NCBI RefSeq assembly: GCF_014257025.1
Contig: NZ_JACMSF010000014.1
Span: 1 to 64,000, forward strand
Reading direction: 5' to 3'
DNA length: 64,000 nucleotides
From: Streptomyces cupreus
Lineage (GTDB): Bacteria > Actinomycetota > Actinomycetes > Streptomycetales > Streptomycetaceae
How positions within the stretch are numbered: position 1 is the first letter of the stretch; each line of letters begins with the position of its first letter. Made by a program: the position numbers and the translations under genes. This document shows positions 30,393-39,123 of the stretch, piece after piece. Below the pieces are notes generated by a model. That model ran no database searches, was not told where the DNA came from, and saw nothing but the letters and a program-made list of their open reading frames with translations.

Positions 30393-30426
30393 AACGGCCC
30401 CGGAGGTACGTACCTCCGGGGCCGTT
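30393..30426. terminator. Perfect dyad between convergent gatB and methyltransferase
   Basis: AACGGCCCCGGAGGTAC is followed directly by its reverse complement, giving a 34-bp perfect palindrome that can fold as a 15-bp stem with a GTAC loop. It lies between convergent stops at 30385 and 30437, so it can terminate both directions. Confidence 0.88.
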
Positions 30427-30436
30427 GCCGTCGTAC

Positions 30437-31243
30437 CTACTTACGGCGTCCTACGAGTCGTACGAAGCCCAGCGCGCGGCCCTCGTCCGCCCGCACCGCC
30501 TCGGCGACCTGGCGGGCCATCGTGCGGTGCCACTCCTCCGGGCTCTCCTCGGCGATCACCTCGCACCACAGCAGCCAGTCCCGCCAGCCGTCCGGCTGCC
30601 AGTCCGCCGCCTCGACCTCGACGGCCCCGCTGCGCGTCCACTGGCGTCGCCACCAGTCGGCGGAGTGGAAGCACCACCAGTCGTGCTCCCACCACGGTGC
30701 GAGATGCTCCGGCGGCTCGATGCCGTCCGGTTCCTCCCGCAGTGCGGGGACGACGACCCCGATCCGCCCACCCGGCTTCAACAGCCGGGTCAGGGTGGGC
30801 AGATAGAGGTCATTCGTGCCGAAGTACTGGTAGGCGTCGATGCTCACGATCGCATTGAAGCTGCCCTCGGCGAACGGCAGGTCGTGCGCCTCGGCGTGCA
30901 CGGCCTGCACCCGGTCGGCGAACCCCGCCTCGGCGATACGCCGGGCGTTGTCGTCCGCCGTGACCCAGAGGTCGGCCGCGGTGACCTGGACGTCGTACTC
31001 CCTGGCCAGGAAGACCGAGGTCATCGCCCGGCCGCAGCCGAGGTCGAGCACATGGGCGCCGGGGCGCAGGGCGTCGAGGCCGAGCGCGGGCGCCAGCCAC
31101 TCCAGCAGCCACAGCGCGTTCGGGCCCATCTGGTTCTCGATGACCCAGCTGACGTCGTAGTTGTTGCTGCGCGGGTAGCGGGCGTGGGTCAGCCGCTTGG
31201 TGAGGTCCTCATTCGAGGTCCTCGGGGTGGTGATGTCCGACAT
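30437..31243 (-). CDS. SAM-dependent methyltransferase
   Basis: A 268-residue class I methyltransferase. Motif I is HVLDLGCGRAMTS near residues 64-76, the acidic strand-2 residue is in VTAADLW, and the post-I/IV segment is FNAIVSIDAYQYFG. The C-terminal half is rich in Trp (PWWEHDWWCFHSADWWRRQW), which is unusual and may form the acceptor pocket. The substrate is unknown; the overall layout resembles small-molecule methyltransferases of the Methyltransf_11/25 type. It is monocistronic between a bidirectional terminator and a 190-bp spacer. Confidence 0.87.
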   Translation of the reverse strand: MSDITTPRTSNEDLTKRLTHARYPRSNNYDVSWVIENQMGPNALWLLEWLAPALGLDALRPGAHVLDLGCGRAMTSVFLAREYDVQVTAADLWVTADDNARRIAEAGFADRVQAVHAEAHDLPFAEGSFNAIVSIDAYQYFGTNDLYLPTLTRLLKPGGRIGVVVPALREEPDGIEPPEHLAPWWEHDWWCFHSADWWRRQWTRSGAVEVEAADWQPDGWRDWLLWCEVIAEESPEEWHRTMARQVAEAVRADEGRALGFVRLVGRRK

Positions 31244-31432
31244 CGGTGAACGGGCTCCTTGAGTCCGGGGAAGCGGAAAGGGATACGGAGGAGCTCGGTC
31301 GGACGCTCAAACAACGCACCTGCTTCGGCCGGCGGCGAGGAGCCGCGTGGAACAGCGAACCTCCGGAAGCTAGCAGCGCGGTTGCCCACCCCGCACCCGA
31401 TTTCCCAGCGGGACCCGCTACGCTCGCCCGCC

Positions 31433-31735
31433 ATGAGTGGACGCCCCGATTCCGAGCACGCCGCGGACATAGCCGAGGCGCACGAGGTGCACGACGCGCG
31501 GCGGGCCCGCTGGACGGCGGTCGCGGCCGGCGCGCTGCTGACCCTGGCCGGACTCGCCGCCTCGGCACTTCGCGCCACCGGCTCCGCCCCGGCGCTCGTC
31601 CCGGCCGCCTACGCCCTCGGCGCCGCCGTCTGCGGACTCGCGGCCTTCCTCGGCTCCCGCGGCCGCACCCGACGGGCGCTGTGGCTGCTGATCGCCGGGG
31701 TGACGGTGATGGCGTTCGGAGACCAGTTCGACTGA
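31433..31735 (+). CDS. Small membrane protein of unknown function
   Basis: A 100-residue protein with a charged N-terminus (DSEHAADIAEAHEVHDARRARW) and three membrane helices (TAVAAGALLTLAGLAASAL, ALVPAAYALGAAVCGLAAFLG and LWLLIAGVTVMAFG). No family was recognised. TACGCT at 31419-31424 lies eight bases before the ATG, hinting at a short or absent leader. It is not obviously part of an operon. Confidence 0.7.
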   Translation: MSGRPDSEHAADIAEAHEVHDARRARWTAVAAGALLTLAGLAASALRATGSAPALVPAAYALGAAVCGLAAFLGSRGRTRRALWLLIAGVTVMAFGDQFD

Positions 31736-31864
31736 TGTGACAGCGAGGTCGTTACTGTCCTGTGATCTGGCTCGCACTCCTGTGAATAAGCCCACGAACG
31801 CATTAAACGATCACTTTCACCTGTAAGAGTGGCCTTCGCATTGCTCATGCGTTCTTTGCGGGCT

Positions 31865-31879
31865 GTTCACCTCATGAAC
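31865..31879. promoter_or_regulatory. Inverted repeat in the MMPL gene promoter region
   Basis: GTTCA-CCTCA-TGAAC is a 15-bp dyad about 50 bp before the MMPL start, in an AT-richer stretch (31736-31928). A second dyad, CGCAT-TGCTC-ATGCG, lies near 31838-31852. Either could bind a dimeric regulator of the exporter. Confidence 0.35.
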
Positions 31880-31928
31880 GACTGTTCCCGATCAAAGATC
31901 CATAAATAGCACCCTGGGAGCAAGGTTC

Positions 31929-34172
31929 GTGGCAGCCCTCGCACGCTGGTGTGTCCAGCGCCGCCTCGTCGCCGTTCTGCTGTGGCTCCTCGCCTTCGGC
32001 GGGGTGACCGCGGCGGCCGTGGCCACGGGCACCGCGTACTCCAACGACTACGAGGTCGCCGGCACCGAGTCCGGCCGCGCCACCCAGCTCCTCCAGGACG
32101 GCTTCCCCGGCTTCGGCGGCGACAGCGACACCGTTGTCTGGCACACCGACTCCGGCACCGTCCGCGCCGCCGACGTCCAGCAGACGATGAACCGCACCCT
32201 GGAGGAGATCGCCGAGCTGCCCGGGGTGGCCTCCGTGGCCGGCCCCTACGACGGGCACGGCGCGGGCCGGGTCAGCGGGGACGGACGTACCGCCTACGCC
32301 ACGGTCACCTTCGAGGACCGGGCCGAGCACATCGACCAGGCGGAGGCGCAGGCGGTCGTCGACACCGCCAAGGAAGCCGAGGCCGAAGGGCTCCAGGTGG
32401 AGCTCGGCGGCACCGCGATCGGGCTCACCGAATCCTCCGGCGGGCATCTCGCCGAGGTGGTCGGCGTGGCTGTCGCCGCGGTCGTCCTCTTCCTCGCCTT
32501 CGGCTCGCTCGCCGCCTCCCTGCTGCCCATCGCCACCGCACTGGTCAGCGTCGGCACCGCCTACGCCGGGACCGTGCTGCTCGGGCACGCCATGACCGTC
32601 GCCGACTTCGCGCCCATGCTCGGCATGCTGATCGGGCTCGGCGTCGGCATCGACTACGCGCTGTTCATCGTCACCAGACACCGGCGGGGGCTGAAGCGCG
32701 GGCTGACCGTCAACGAGTCGATCACCAACGCCGTCACGACCACCGGACGGGCCGTCGTGTTCGCGGGTGCCACCGTTTGCATCGCCCTGTCGGGCATGCT
32801 GATCCTTCGGCTGAACTTCCTCAACGGCGTCGCCATAGCGGCCTCGCTGACCGTGGTCCTCACCGTCGCGGCCTCCGTGACCCTGCTGCCCGCCCTGCTG
32901 TCCTTCATCGGCATGCGCGCCCTCAGCCGCCGTGAGCGCCGCCGACTGGTCGAGCACGGGCCCGAACCGGAGCTGCCGACCGGGTTCGCCGCCCGCTGGT
33001 CGGCGTTCGTCGAGCGCCACCCCAAGCTGCTCGGCGTCCTCGCCCTGGTCGTCATCACGATCCTCGCCCTGCCCACCCTCTCCCTGCGCCTGGGCACCTC
33101 CGACCAGGGCAACAACCCGGGGACCGCCACCACCCGGCAGGCCTACGACCTTCTCTCCGACGGCTTCGGCCCCGGCGTCAACGGCCCGCTGACCCTGGTG
33201 ACCCACGTCGACGGCGCCGACGACAAGCTCGCCCTGGACAACCTCGACACCACCCTTCGCTCCACCGAGGGCGTCGCCTCGGTGACCCCGGTGACCTTCA
33301 ACTCGGCCGGTGACACCGCGTATCTCACGGTCGCCCCCGAGTCCTCGCCGCAGTCCGACAGGACCAGCGACCTCGTCGAGCGGCTGCGCTCCGAGGTGCT
33401 CCCGCGCGCGGAGACCGGCACTTCGCTCGATGTGCAGGTCGGCGGGGTGACCGCCGGCTACGACGACTTCGCCGATGTCATCGTCGGCAAGCTGCCCCTG
33501 TTCGTCGGTGTCGTCGTCGGCCTCGGCTGTCTGCTGCTTCTGCTCGCCTTCCGGTCCATCGGCATCCCGCTGAAGGCCGCCGCGATGAACATCGCCGCCG
33601 TGGCCGCCGCCTTCGGCGTCGTCGTCGCCGTCTTCCAGTGGGGCTGGGGGAGCGAACTGCTGGGCCTCGGCCGCGCCGGGCCGATCGAACCCTTCCTCCC
33701 GGTGATCATGGTGTCCGTGCTCTTCGGGCTCTCCATGGACTACCAGGTGTTCCTGGTCAGCCGGATGTACGAGGAGTGGCTGGAGACCGGCGACAACCGG
33801 CGGGCCGTACGGATCGGCCTCGCCGAGACCAGCCGGGTGATCAACTCCGCCGCGGTCATCATGATCTCGGTCTTCCTCGCCTTCGTGCTCAGCGGCGACC
33901 GGGTGATCGCCATGTTCGGCATCGCGCTCGCCGCCGCCGTCGCCCTGGACGCCTTTGTCCTGCGCACCCTGCTCGTGCCCGCCCTCATGCATCTGCTCGG
34001 CGGCGCCAACTGGTGGCTGCCGCGCTGGCTGGACGCCCGGCTGCCCCGGATCAGCATCGAGCCGCCCGAGGCCCGCGCCGCCCATGAGAAGCTGGCCGCT
34101 GCGACGGACGCCGAGGTGGCGGACGTACTGGCGAAGGAGCAGCGGCAGGATGTACGCGATATCGCTGGGTGA
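31929..34172 (+). CDS. MMPL-family RND-type membrane transporter
   Basis: A 747-residue MMPL transporter (Mycobacterial Membrane Protein Large family). The pattern is one helix, a large extracytoplasmic loop (TAYSNDYEVAGTESGRATQLL), five helices, then a second repeat with loop and five helices. GxGxDY-like motifs are present in both halves (LIGLGVGIDYALFIV and LFGLSMDYQVFLVSRM), with Asp-Tyr as the proton-relay pair of the family. Substrates are usually lipids or hydrophobic metabolites. The GTG at 31929 follows GGGAGCAAGG. The following GNAT gene overlaps its 3' end by 23 bp. Confidence 0.93.
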   Translation: MAALARWCVQRRLVAVLLWLLAFGGVTAAAVATGTAYSNDYEVAGTESGRATQLLQDGFPGFGGDSDTVVWHTDSGTVRAADVQQTMNRTLEEIAELPGVASVAGPYDGHGAGRVSGDGRTAYATVTFEDRAEHIDQAEAQAVVDTAKEAEAEGLQVELGGTAIGLTESSGGHLAEVVGVAVAAVVLFLAFGSLAASLLPIATALVSVGTAYAGTVLLGHAMTVADFAPMLGMLIGLGVGIDYALFIVTRHRRGLKRGLTVNESITNAVTTTGRAVVFAGATVCIALSGMLILRLNFLNGVAIAASLTVVLTVAASVTLLPALLSFIGMRALSRRERRRLVEHGPEPELPTGFAARWSAFVERHPKLLGVLALVVITILALPTLSLRLGTSDQGNNPGTATTRQAYDLLSDGFGPGVNGPLTLVTHVDGADDKLALDNLDTTLRSTEGVASVTPVTFNSAGDTAYLTVAPESSPQSDRTSDLVERLRSEVLPRAETGTSLDVQVGGVTAGYDDFADVIVGKLPLFVGVVVGLGCLLLLLAFRSIGIPLKAAAMNIAAVAAAFGVVVAVFQWGWGSELLGLGRAGPIEPFLPVIMVSVLFGLSMDYQVFLVSRMYEEWLETGDNRRAVRIGLAETSRVINSAAVIMISVFLAFVLSGDRVIAMFGIALAAAVALDAFVLRTLLVPALMHLLGGANWWLPRWLDARLPRISIEPPEARAAHEKLAAATDAEVADVLAKEQRQDVRDIAG

Positions 34173-34725
34173 CGACGGCGCCGAACTGCGGCCGCTCGAG
34201 CCCTGGCACGCCGAGGAGTTCCTAGCGCACCTGGAGCGCGGGCGGGAGTTCATCAACCAGTACGTCCCGTTCGGCTCGAAGGCCAAGGACACCGCCGGTG
34301 CGCGCGAGGTCCTCCAGCGGTACGCCGACATGCGCGCCGCCGACACCGGATCCCTGCACGGCCTGTGGACGGACGGGAAGCTGGTCGGCGGGGTGCTCTT
34401 CCTGAACTTCGACGCGGAGGCCCGCAACTGCGAGGTCGGGTGCTGGCTGGAGCCGGCCGGGACCGGGCGCGGGCTCGTCACGCGCGCGATGCGGGTGCTC
34501 CTGGACTGGGCGTTCGGCGAGCGCGGCATGCGCCGCGTGGTGTGGTGCGCGGCCGCGGCCAACGAACCCAGCATCAATGTGGCCCGGCGGCTCGGCATGA
34601 CCCGGGAGGGCGTCCTCAGGGAGAACTACCCCCACCGGGGCGTTCGCCATGACACCGAGGTGTGGGCCATCCTCGCTTCCGAGTGGCACGACGCACGCGC
34701 GCGTGCCGCTCACAACGATCATTAA
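34150..34725 (+). CDS. GNAT acetyltransferase, RimJ/RimL-like
   Basis: A 191-residue N-acetyltransferase. The profile ELRPLEPWHAEEFLAHLERGREFINQYVPF at the N-terminus is like ribosomal-protein alanine acetyltransferases, and the acetyl-CoA loop reads WLEPAGTGRGLVTRAMRVLLDWAF, followed by ANEPSINVARRLGMTREGVLREN. The ATG at 34150 lies inside the MMPL gene with GGAG ten bases upstream, so the two are translationally linked. The protein substrate is unknown. Confidence 0.88.
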   Translation: MYAISLGDDGAELRPLEPWHAEEFLAHLERGREFINQYVPFGSKAKDTAGAREVLQRYADMRAADTGSLHGLWTDGKLVGGVLFLNFDAEARNCEVGCWLEPAGTGRGLVTRAMRVLLDWAFGERGMRRVVWCAAAANEPSINVARRLGMTREGVLRENYPHRGVRHDTEVWAILASEWHDARARAAHNDH

Positions 34726-34760
34726 GAAAGCTCTCAGACAGCCTCCGTACGGTGCGAGAC

Positions 34761-35315
34761 ATGGGAACGAAGACAGTGGACGAGACGAAGACCGCCGAGG
34801 AGCAGGAGGCCGTCGAGGCCACCGAGCCCGACGACATCGAGGAGACCGACGCCGAGATCCTCCAGAACGGCGCTGACGACGGCGACGAGCAGCCCCAGGA
34901 CGTGCAGGAGGGCGCCTCCTTCGTCGGCCAGGGCGCGGTCGCGGTCGTCTCCGCGGCCCTCGGCCTGGTGTCGCTGACGGGCAGTTGGGTCGGCACGGTG
35001 GCCTCGGCGCGCGCGGAGATCACCGGCCAGCTGGAGATGCAGGCCGCGTCGAACCCGAGCGTCGCAGCACAACTGCAGGCGCTCTACGGCGACGCCTGGC
35101 AGACCACCGCGCTGTGGGGCGGAGCCTTCGCGCTGGTCGCGCTGCTTGTCGGCGTCGTGGTCCTCGCCCGGCCGGCGTTCGGCGCCCCGGGCAAGCCGCA
35201 GCCCGTGTGGATCAAGTCGGTCGCCTGGGGCGGCGTCGCGCTCGGTGTGATCGGCCTGCTCCTCGCGGTCCTCAAGTACACCGACGTCCTGCTGGGACTG
35301 CCCTCCGCCGGCTGA
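34761..35315 (+). CDS. Membrane protein with acidic N-terminus, function unknown
   Basis: A 184-residue protein. The first 60 residues are strongly acidic (EEQEAVEATEPDDIEETD) and likely disordered. Three membrane helices follow (VAVVSAALGLVSLTGSWVG, GGAFALVALLVGVVVLARP and WGGVALGVIGLLLAVLKYT). No family was recognised. TACGGT at 34748-34753, seven bases before the ATG, suggests a leaderless message, consistent with the lack of a ribosome-binding site. It is followed by a large hairpin. Confidence 0.72.
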   Translation: MGTKTVDETKTAEEQEAVEATEPDDIEETDAEILQNGADDGDEQPQDVQEGASFVGQGAVAVVSAALGLVSLTGSWVGTVASARAEITGQLEMQAASNPSVAAQLQALYGDAWQTTALWGGAFALVALLVGVVVLARPAFGAPGKPQPVWIKSVAWGGVALGVIGLLLAVLKYTDVLLGLPSAG

Positions 35316-35329
35316 ATCACCGCAGGTCC

Positions 35330-35382
35330 TGAGGGGTCTTAGGGCATCCGTAAGCACCTTACGGAGCACCTGAGGCCCCTCA
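35330..35382 (+). terminator. Long stem-loop after the acidic membrane-protein gene
   Basis: An outer stem TGAGGGGTCTTAGG/CCTGAGGCCCCTCA (14 bp with two G-U pairs in RNA) encloses a 3-base internal loop and a perfect inner stem TCCGTAAG-CAC-CTTACGGA. It starts 15 bp after the stop codon and lacks a T-run. It is a probable terminator or RNA stabiliser. Confidence 0.75.
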
Positions 35383-35421
35383 CGCGCGTCTAAGGCCCCG
35401 TACGGCGCCGAAGATGCGGAA

Positions 35422-35490
35422 GTCTCCCGATGTGGCGGACCCCCCTGGGAGACGAGAGTTGAGGCATCGCAGCAAGTGAAGCCAACTCTC
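35422..35490 (+). promoter_or_regulatory. Two back-to-back hairpins before a small gene
   Basis: GTCTCCC/GGGAGAC (35422-35453) and GAGAGTTG/CAACTCTC (35454-35490) are adjacent perfect stems. The second ends three bases before the AGGGG ribosome-binding site of the 61-residue gene at 35504. Such a leader could control access to that site. Confidence 0.5.
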
Positions 35491-35503
35491 CCAAGGGGAC
35501 ACC

Positions 35504-35689
35504 ATGTTCGAGCACGAGCTCTACCACCTCCGCTCCACCGAGCTCATCCGCGAGGCGCAGAACGAGCGCCTGGTCCGCGAGATCGTCCGCGGCCGCCGCG
35601 CCGCCCGCCGGGAAGCGGCCCGCCAAGACGCCGAGGGCGAGGTGCATACCTCCCGCCGCGGCCGGCTCCGCTCCACCCGCACCGCGTGA
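35504..35689 (+). CDS. Small basic protein, function unknown
   Basis: A 61-residue, highly charged, Arg-rich protein (MFEHELYHLRSTELIREAQN at the start, RGRRAARREAARQ in the middle) predicted to be mostly helical and cytosolic. No family was recognised. AAGGGGAC precedes the ATG at good distance, and the spacing and codon use support a real gene. It has its own structured leader and ends 77 bp before the large LuxR regulator. Confidence 0.7.
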   Translation: MFEHELYHLRSTELIREAQNERLVREIVRGRRAARREAARQDAEGEVHTSRRGRLRSTRTA

Positions 35690-35766
35690 GCACCCAGGGA
35701 CGGCGGCCGGGTCATGTCCCTGCCGTCGTCCCGAGAACCGGTGCCCCTCTGTCGGAGCCGCGTGCG

Positions 35767-38700
35767 ATGCTCTGGCCCGTGGAAAACCAGTCCGTCAGCC
35801 CGGTGTTCGTCGGTCGCGCCGACGAGATGCAGACCCTGAACGACGCGCTCGCCCGCGCTGAGGCCGGGGGCACCTCCCAGGCTCTCGGCACTGGGGGAGA
35901 GCCCCAGGCGCTGCTGCTCGGCGGTGAGGCCGGGGTCGGCAAGACCCGCCTCGTCGAGGAGTTCGCGAACCGCGCCGCTCGCGCCGGAGCCGTCGTCGCC
36001 CTCGGCGGCTGCGTCGAGATCGGCGCCGACGGACTGCCCTTCGCCCCCTTCTCCACCGCCCTGCGCGCCCTGCGCCACGAACTCCCCGCCGAACTCGCCG
36101 CCGCGGCCGCGGGCCAGGAGGAGGAACTGGCCAGACTGCTGCCCGAACTCGGCGAGACCGGCTCCAAGCGGTACGACGAGAACGGCATGGCCCGCCTCTT
36201 CGAACTCACCGCCCGTCTCCTGGAGCGCGTCGCCGCCGACCGCACGGTCGTCCTCGTCCTGGAGGACCTGCACTGGGCCGACGCCTCCACCCGCCACCTC
36301 TTCGCCTATCTCGTCCGCACCCTGCGCACCGGCCGCCTGGTCGTCCTCGCCACCTACCGCTCCGACGACATCCACCGCCGCCATCCGCTGCGCCCCCTGC
36401 TCGCCGAACTCGACCGGCTGCGCACCGTCCGCCGGATCGAACTCGCCCGCTTCAACCGCGACGAGGTCGGCCGGCAGATCGCCGGCATCCTCGCCGGCGA
36501 ACCCGACCCGGCCCAGGTCGACGAGATCTTCGAACGCTCCGACGGCAACGCCTTCTTCGTCGAGGAACTCGCCGTCGCCGCCCACGAGGGTTGCTGCACC
36601 GGGCTCACCGACTCCCTGCGCGATCTGCTCCTGGTGCGGGTGGAGGCGCTGCCCGAGCCCGCCCAGCGGGTCGCCCGGATCGTCGCCGAGGGCGGCTCCA
36701 CCGTGGAGTACCGGCTGCTCGCCGCCGTCGCCCGGCTCGCCGAGGACGATCTCATCGAGGCGCTGCGGGCCGCCGTGGGCGCCGGCATCCTCAGCGCCGC
36801 GCCCGGCGGCGACGGCTATCGCTTCCGGCACTCCCTGGTCCGCGAGGCCGTGAGCGACGACCTGCTGCCCGGCGAGCGCTCCCGCCTCAACCGTGCCTAC
36901 GCCGAGGCCCTTCAGGCCGATCCGAGCCTCGTCCCCGCCGACGAACGCGTCATGCGCCTGGCCAGCTACTGGTACCACGCCCACGACCCCGCCAAGGCCC
37001 TGCCCGCCGTCCTGGACGCCTCCGTCACGGCCCGCTGCCGGCACGCCTACTCCGAACAACTGCGGCTCCTGGAACGCGCGATGGAGCTGTGGGACTCCGC
37101 GCCCGAGGACGTACGGGCGACCCTGCGCCCCGTCGACTACACCGAGGTCTATCCCCCCTGCGGCTGCGACCCCGCCACCACGGCGCTGCGCTATCTCGAC
37201 CTGATGGCCGAGGCCGCCGTCGCCGGACGGCTGTGCGGGGAGCGGGAACGCGCCCTGAAGATCACCAAGCGGGCGCTGCGACTGCTCGACGGGGAGGGCG
37301 AGGGCGATCCTCCCCCGTGCTCTCAACCGCGTTCGAGACGGGGGGACCCCCAGCGCGCCGCGTGGTTCTGGATCCAGCGCTCCCGACTGGTCCAGGCACA
37401 GGCCCGTGGCGACGGCTGGCAGGAGATCGCCACCGCCCAGGAACTGGTCCGCGGACTGCCGCCGTCCGAGGTGCACGCCGAGGTGCTGGCCACCGCGGCC
37501 GCCTGGGCCATGGTCCGGGCACCGGGACCCGAGGCCATGACCGCCGCCGAGCGCGCCGTCGAGTACGCGCGGATGGTGGGCGCCACCGACATCGAGCTCA
37601 ACGCCCGTCTCACCCACGGTGTGCTGCTCGTCGACGCCGGGGACATCGAGACCGGGCTCGGCCTGCTGTACGAGGTCCAGGAGCAGGCGGTGTCCTCGGG
37701 GCCGGCGTCCGTGCTGGGCCGAAGCCACATCAACCTGGCGTCCGTCCTCGAAGGCATCGGCCGCTCCGAAGAGGCGGTCGGCATCCTGCGCGCGGGACTG
37801 CGGCTCACCCAGGACCGGGGCCTGAGGGACTCCGAGGCCTGGATCTGGGCCAATCTCGCCGAGGCGCTGATCTCCCTGGGCCACTGGGAGGAGGGAGCGG
37901 AGGCCGCGGTCACCGCCCAGCGCACCGGCCAGGTCGCCAAGCCACGCGGCTGCGCCGCCCACTGCCTGGCCTATGTCTCGCTGGCCCGCGGGCACATCGA
38001 GGAGGCCGCCCGGCATCTGGCCGACGGCCGCGCCTCCTACGGCACCCACGACCCCATGCCGCAGAACAACCTGCCGCTGTCCCGGCTCGCGATCGCCATC
38101 GCCGCCGCCGAGGGCCGCATCCTCGACGCCCGCGCCGAACTCTCGCGCACCCTCGACACCGGCTTCCAGCCCGGCACCCAGCGCTACGCCTGGCCCCTCC
38201 TGCTGGCCGCCGCCACCGCCGAGGCCGACGCCCAGGACCTGCCCGCCGCCGGCGAGGGCCGAGCCGAGACCCTGGAACGCCTCTTCGGCGCGGTGAAGAC
38301 CCTCACCACCGACGCCCCCATCTGGCACGCGTACGACCAATGGGTCCGCGCGGAACTCCACCGCGCCGAGGGACACGCGCCGGTCGACCTCTGGTCGACG
38401 GTGGTCACCGCCTTCGAGCAACTCCAGCGCCCCTACGACCTGGCCCGCGTCCGTCACCGCCTCGCCGAGGCCCTGCTGACCGCGGGCGGTGAGGAGGATC
38501 GCGCCCCGGCCGCGGAGCTGCTCCGCCTCGCCCACGCGGTCGCCGAGCACCTGGGCGCCCGCCCCCTGGCCGACGAGGTCACATCGCTGGCCCGGCGAGC
38601 CCGGCTCCCCCTGACCCCGGACGCCCCTCGCACCTCCACCGACACCCTCGGCCTCACCAGCCGAGAACACGACGTCCTCCGCCTGGTCTCAGCGGGCCGC

Positions 38701-38871
38701 ACCAACCGCCAGATAGCCGAGGAACTCTTCATCTCCCCGAAGACGGCCAGCGTCCATGTCTCCAACATCCTCGCCAAGTTGGGGGTGGCGGGGCGCGGGG
38801 AAGCGGCGGCGGTGGCGCATCGGATGGGGCTGTTCGACCCGGACTCGCTCCGCGCTCCAGCGGCCGGATGA
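35767..38871 (+). CDS. Large ATPase LuxR-family regulator (LAL type)
   Basis: A 1034-residue regulator. An N-terminal AAA/NTPase module carries Walker A GGEAGVGKT (residues 52-60) and Walker B VVLVLEDLHWAD (about 160-171). A long TPR-like helical middle follows, then a C-terminal LuxR helix-turn-helix (LTSREHDVLRLVSAGRTNRQ and IAEELFISPKTASVHVSNIL, about 962-1010). These LAL proteins activate transcription in response to an effector bound by the middle region. The ATG at 35767 has GGAG upstream; a GTG at 35779 is an alternative. Two short palindromic elements lie in frame, one next to Walker A and one in the middle domain, adding about 10 and 13 atypical residues. Confidence 0.9.
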   Translation: MLWPVENQSVSPVFVGRADEMQTLNDALARAEAGGTSQALGTGGEPQALLLGGEAGVGKTRLVEEFANRAARAGAVVALGGCVEIGADGLPFAPFSTALRALRHELPAELAAAAAGQEEELARLLPELGETGSKRYDENGMARLFELTARLLERVAADRTVVLVLEDLHWADASTRHLFAYLVRTLRTGRLVVLATYRSDDIHRRHPLRPLLAELDRLRTVRRIELARFNRDEVGRQIAGILAGEPDPAQVDEIFERSDGNAFFVEELAVAAHEGCCTGLTDSLRDLLLVRVEALPEPAQRVARIVAEGGSTVEYRLLAAVARLAEDDLIEALRAAVGAGILSAAPGGDGYRFRHSLVREAVSDDLLPGERSRLNRAYAEALQADPSLVPADERVMRLASYWYHAHDPAKALPAVLDASVTARCRHAYSEQLRLLERAMELWDSAPEDVRATLRPVDYTEVYPPCGCDPATTALRYLDLMAEAAVAGRLCGERERALKITKRALRLLDGEGEGDPPPCSQPRSRRGDPQRAAWFWIQRSRLVQAQARGDGWQEIATAQELVRGLPPSEVHAEVLATAAAWAMVRAPGPEAMTAAERAVEYARMVGATDIELNARLTHGVLLVDAGDIETGLGLLYEVQEQAVSSGPASVLGRSHINLASVLEGIGRSEEAVGILRAGLRLTQDRGLRDSEAWIWANLAEALISLGHWEEGAEAAVTAQRTGQVAKPRGCAAHCLAYVSLARGHIEEAARHLADGRASYGTHDPMPQNNLPLSRLAIAIAAAEGRILDARAELSRTLDTGFQPGTQRYAWPLLLAAATAEADAQDLPAAGEGRAETLERLFGAVKTLTTDAPIWHAYDQWVRAELHRAEGHAPVDLWSTVVTAFEQLQRPYDLARVRHRLAEALLTAGGEEDRAPAAELLRLAHAVAEHLGARPLADEVTSLARRARLPLTPDAPRTSTDTLGLTSREHDVLRLVSAGRTNRQIAEELFISPKTASVHVSNILAKLGVAGRGEAAAVAHRMGLFDPDSLRAPAAG
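35866..35905. repeat. In-frame palindromic mini-element in the LuxR gene (first)
   Basis: This 40-bp imperfect dyad begins GGGGGCACCTCCCAG and ends CTGGGGGAGAGCCCC. It encodes about GGTSQALGTG between two stretches of typical protein (ALARAEAG and EPQALLLGGEAG), so it looks like an in-frame insertion just before Walker A. Its reverse complement resembles the elements at 37307 and 52923. Confidence 0.55.
37307..37352. repeat. In-frame palindromic mini-element in the LuxR gene (second)
   Basis: TCCTCCCCC (37308-37316) and GGGGGGACCCCCA (37340-37352) flank a 23-base loop. The same two ends occur at 52923-52947 inside the MFS gene. It encodes an odd Pro/Arg-rich stretch (PPPCSQPRSRRGD) flanked on both sides by GDP, consistent with an in-frame insertion. 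Confidence 0.65.
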
Positions 38872-38923
38872 GAACGGCGCCGAGCGCGACGTACGCTGTC
38901 AGGGACCGGGGCAGGGAGGCGCC

Positions 38924-39115
38924 GTGTTCAACATGTTCGAGGAACTGTTCGCACCCGGCCGCAAGCACACCCGCGATGAGCAGAACCGGCTGGAGCTCAC
39001 CCGGGAGGACGTGGGGGACGGGGATCCCGGGCGGGGGCCGATAGATCTCGCGTCCGGGAAGGTCGTCGTGCGGATGCCGGTCGAGAAGCCGGGGCCGGAG
39101 CCGGACGAGGACTGA
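38924..39115 (+). CDS. Small acidic protein, DUF6191-like
   Basis: A 63-residue protein starting VFNMFEELFAPGRKHTRDEQ and ending in KPGPEPDED. It resembles the short actinobacterial DUF6191-type proteins as I remember them, but this was not searched. It is soluble, with no known function. The GTG at 38924 has GGGAGG close upstream; an ATG three codons on is possible. It is convergent with the sorbosone dehydrogenase-like gene, the stops being 8 bp apart. Confidence 0.65.
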   Translation: MFNMFEELFAPGRKHTRDEQNRLELTREDVGDGDPGRGPIDLASGKVVVRMPVEKPGPEPDED

Positions 39116-39123
39116 GCGGCGGT

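Noticed and set aside
35866..35905. Intrinsic terminator inside the LuxR gene
   Set aside because: The dyad lies in frame inside a continuous protein and has no T-run; an inserted repeat explains it better.
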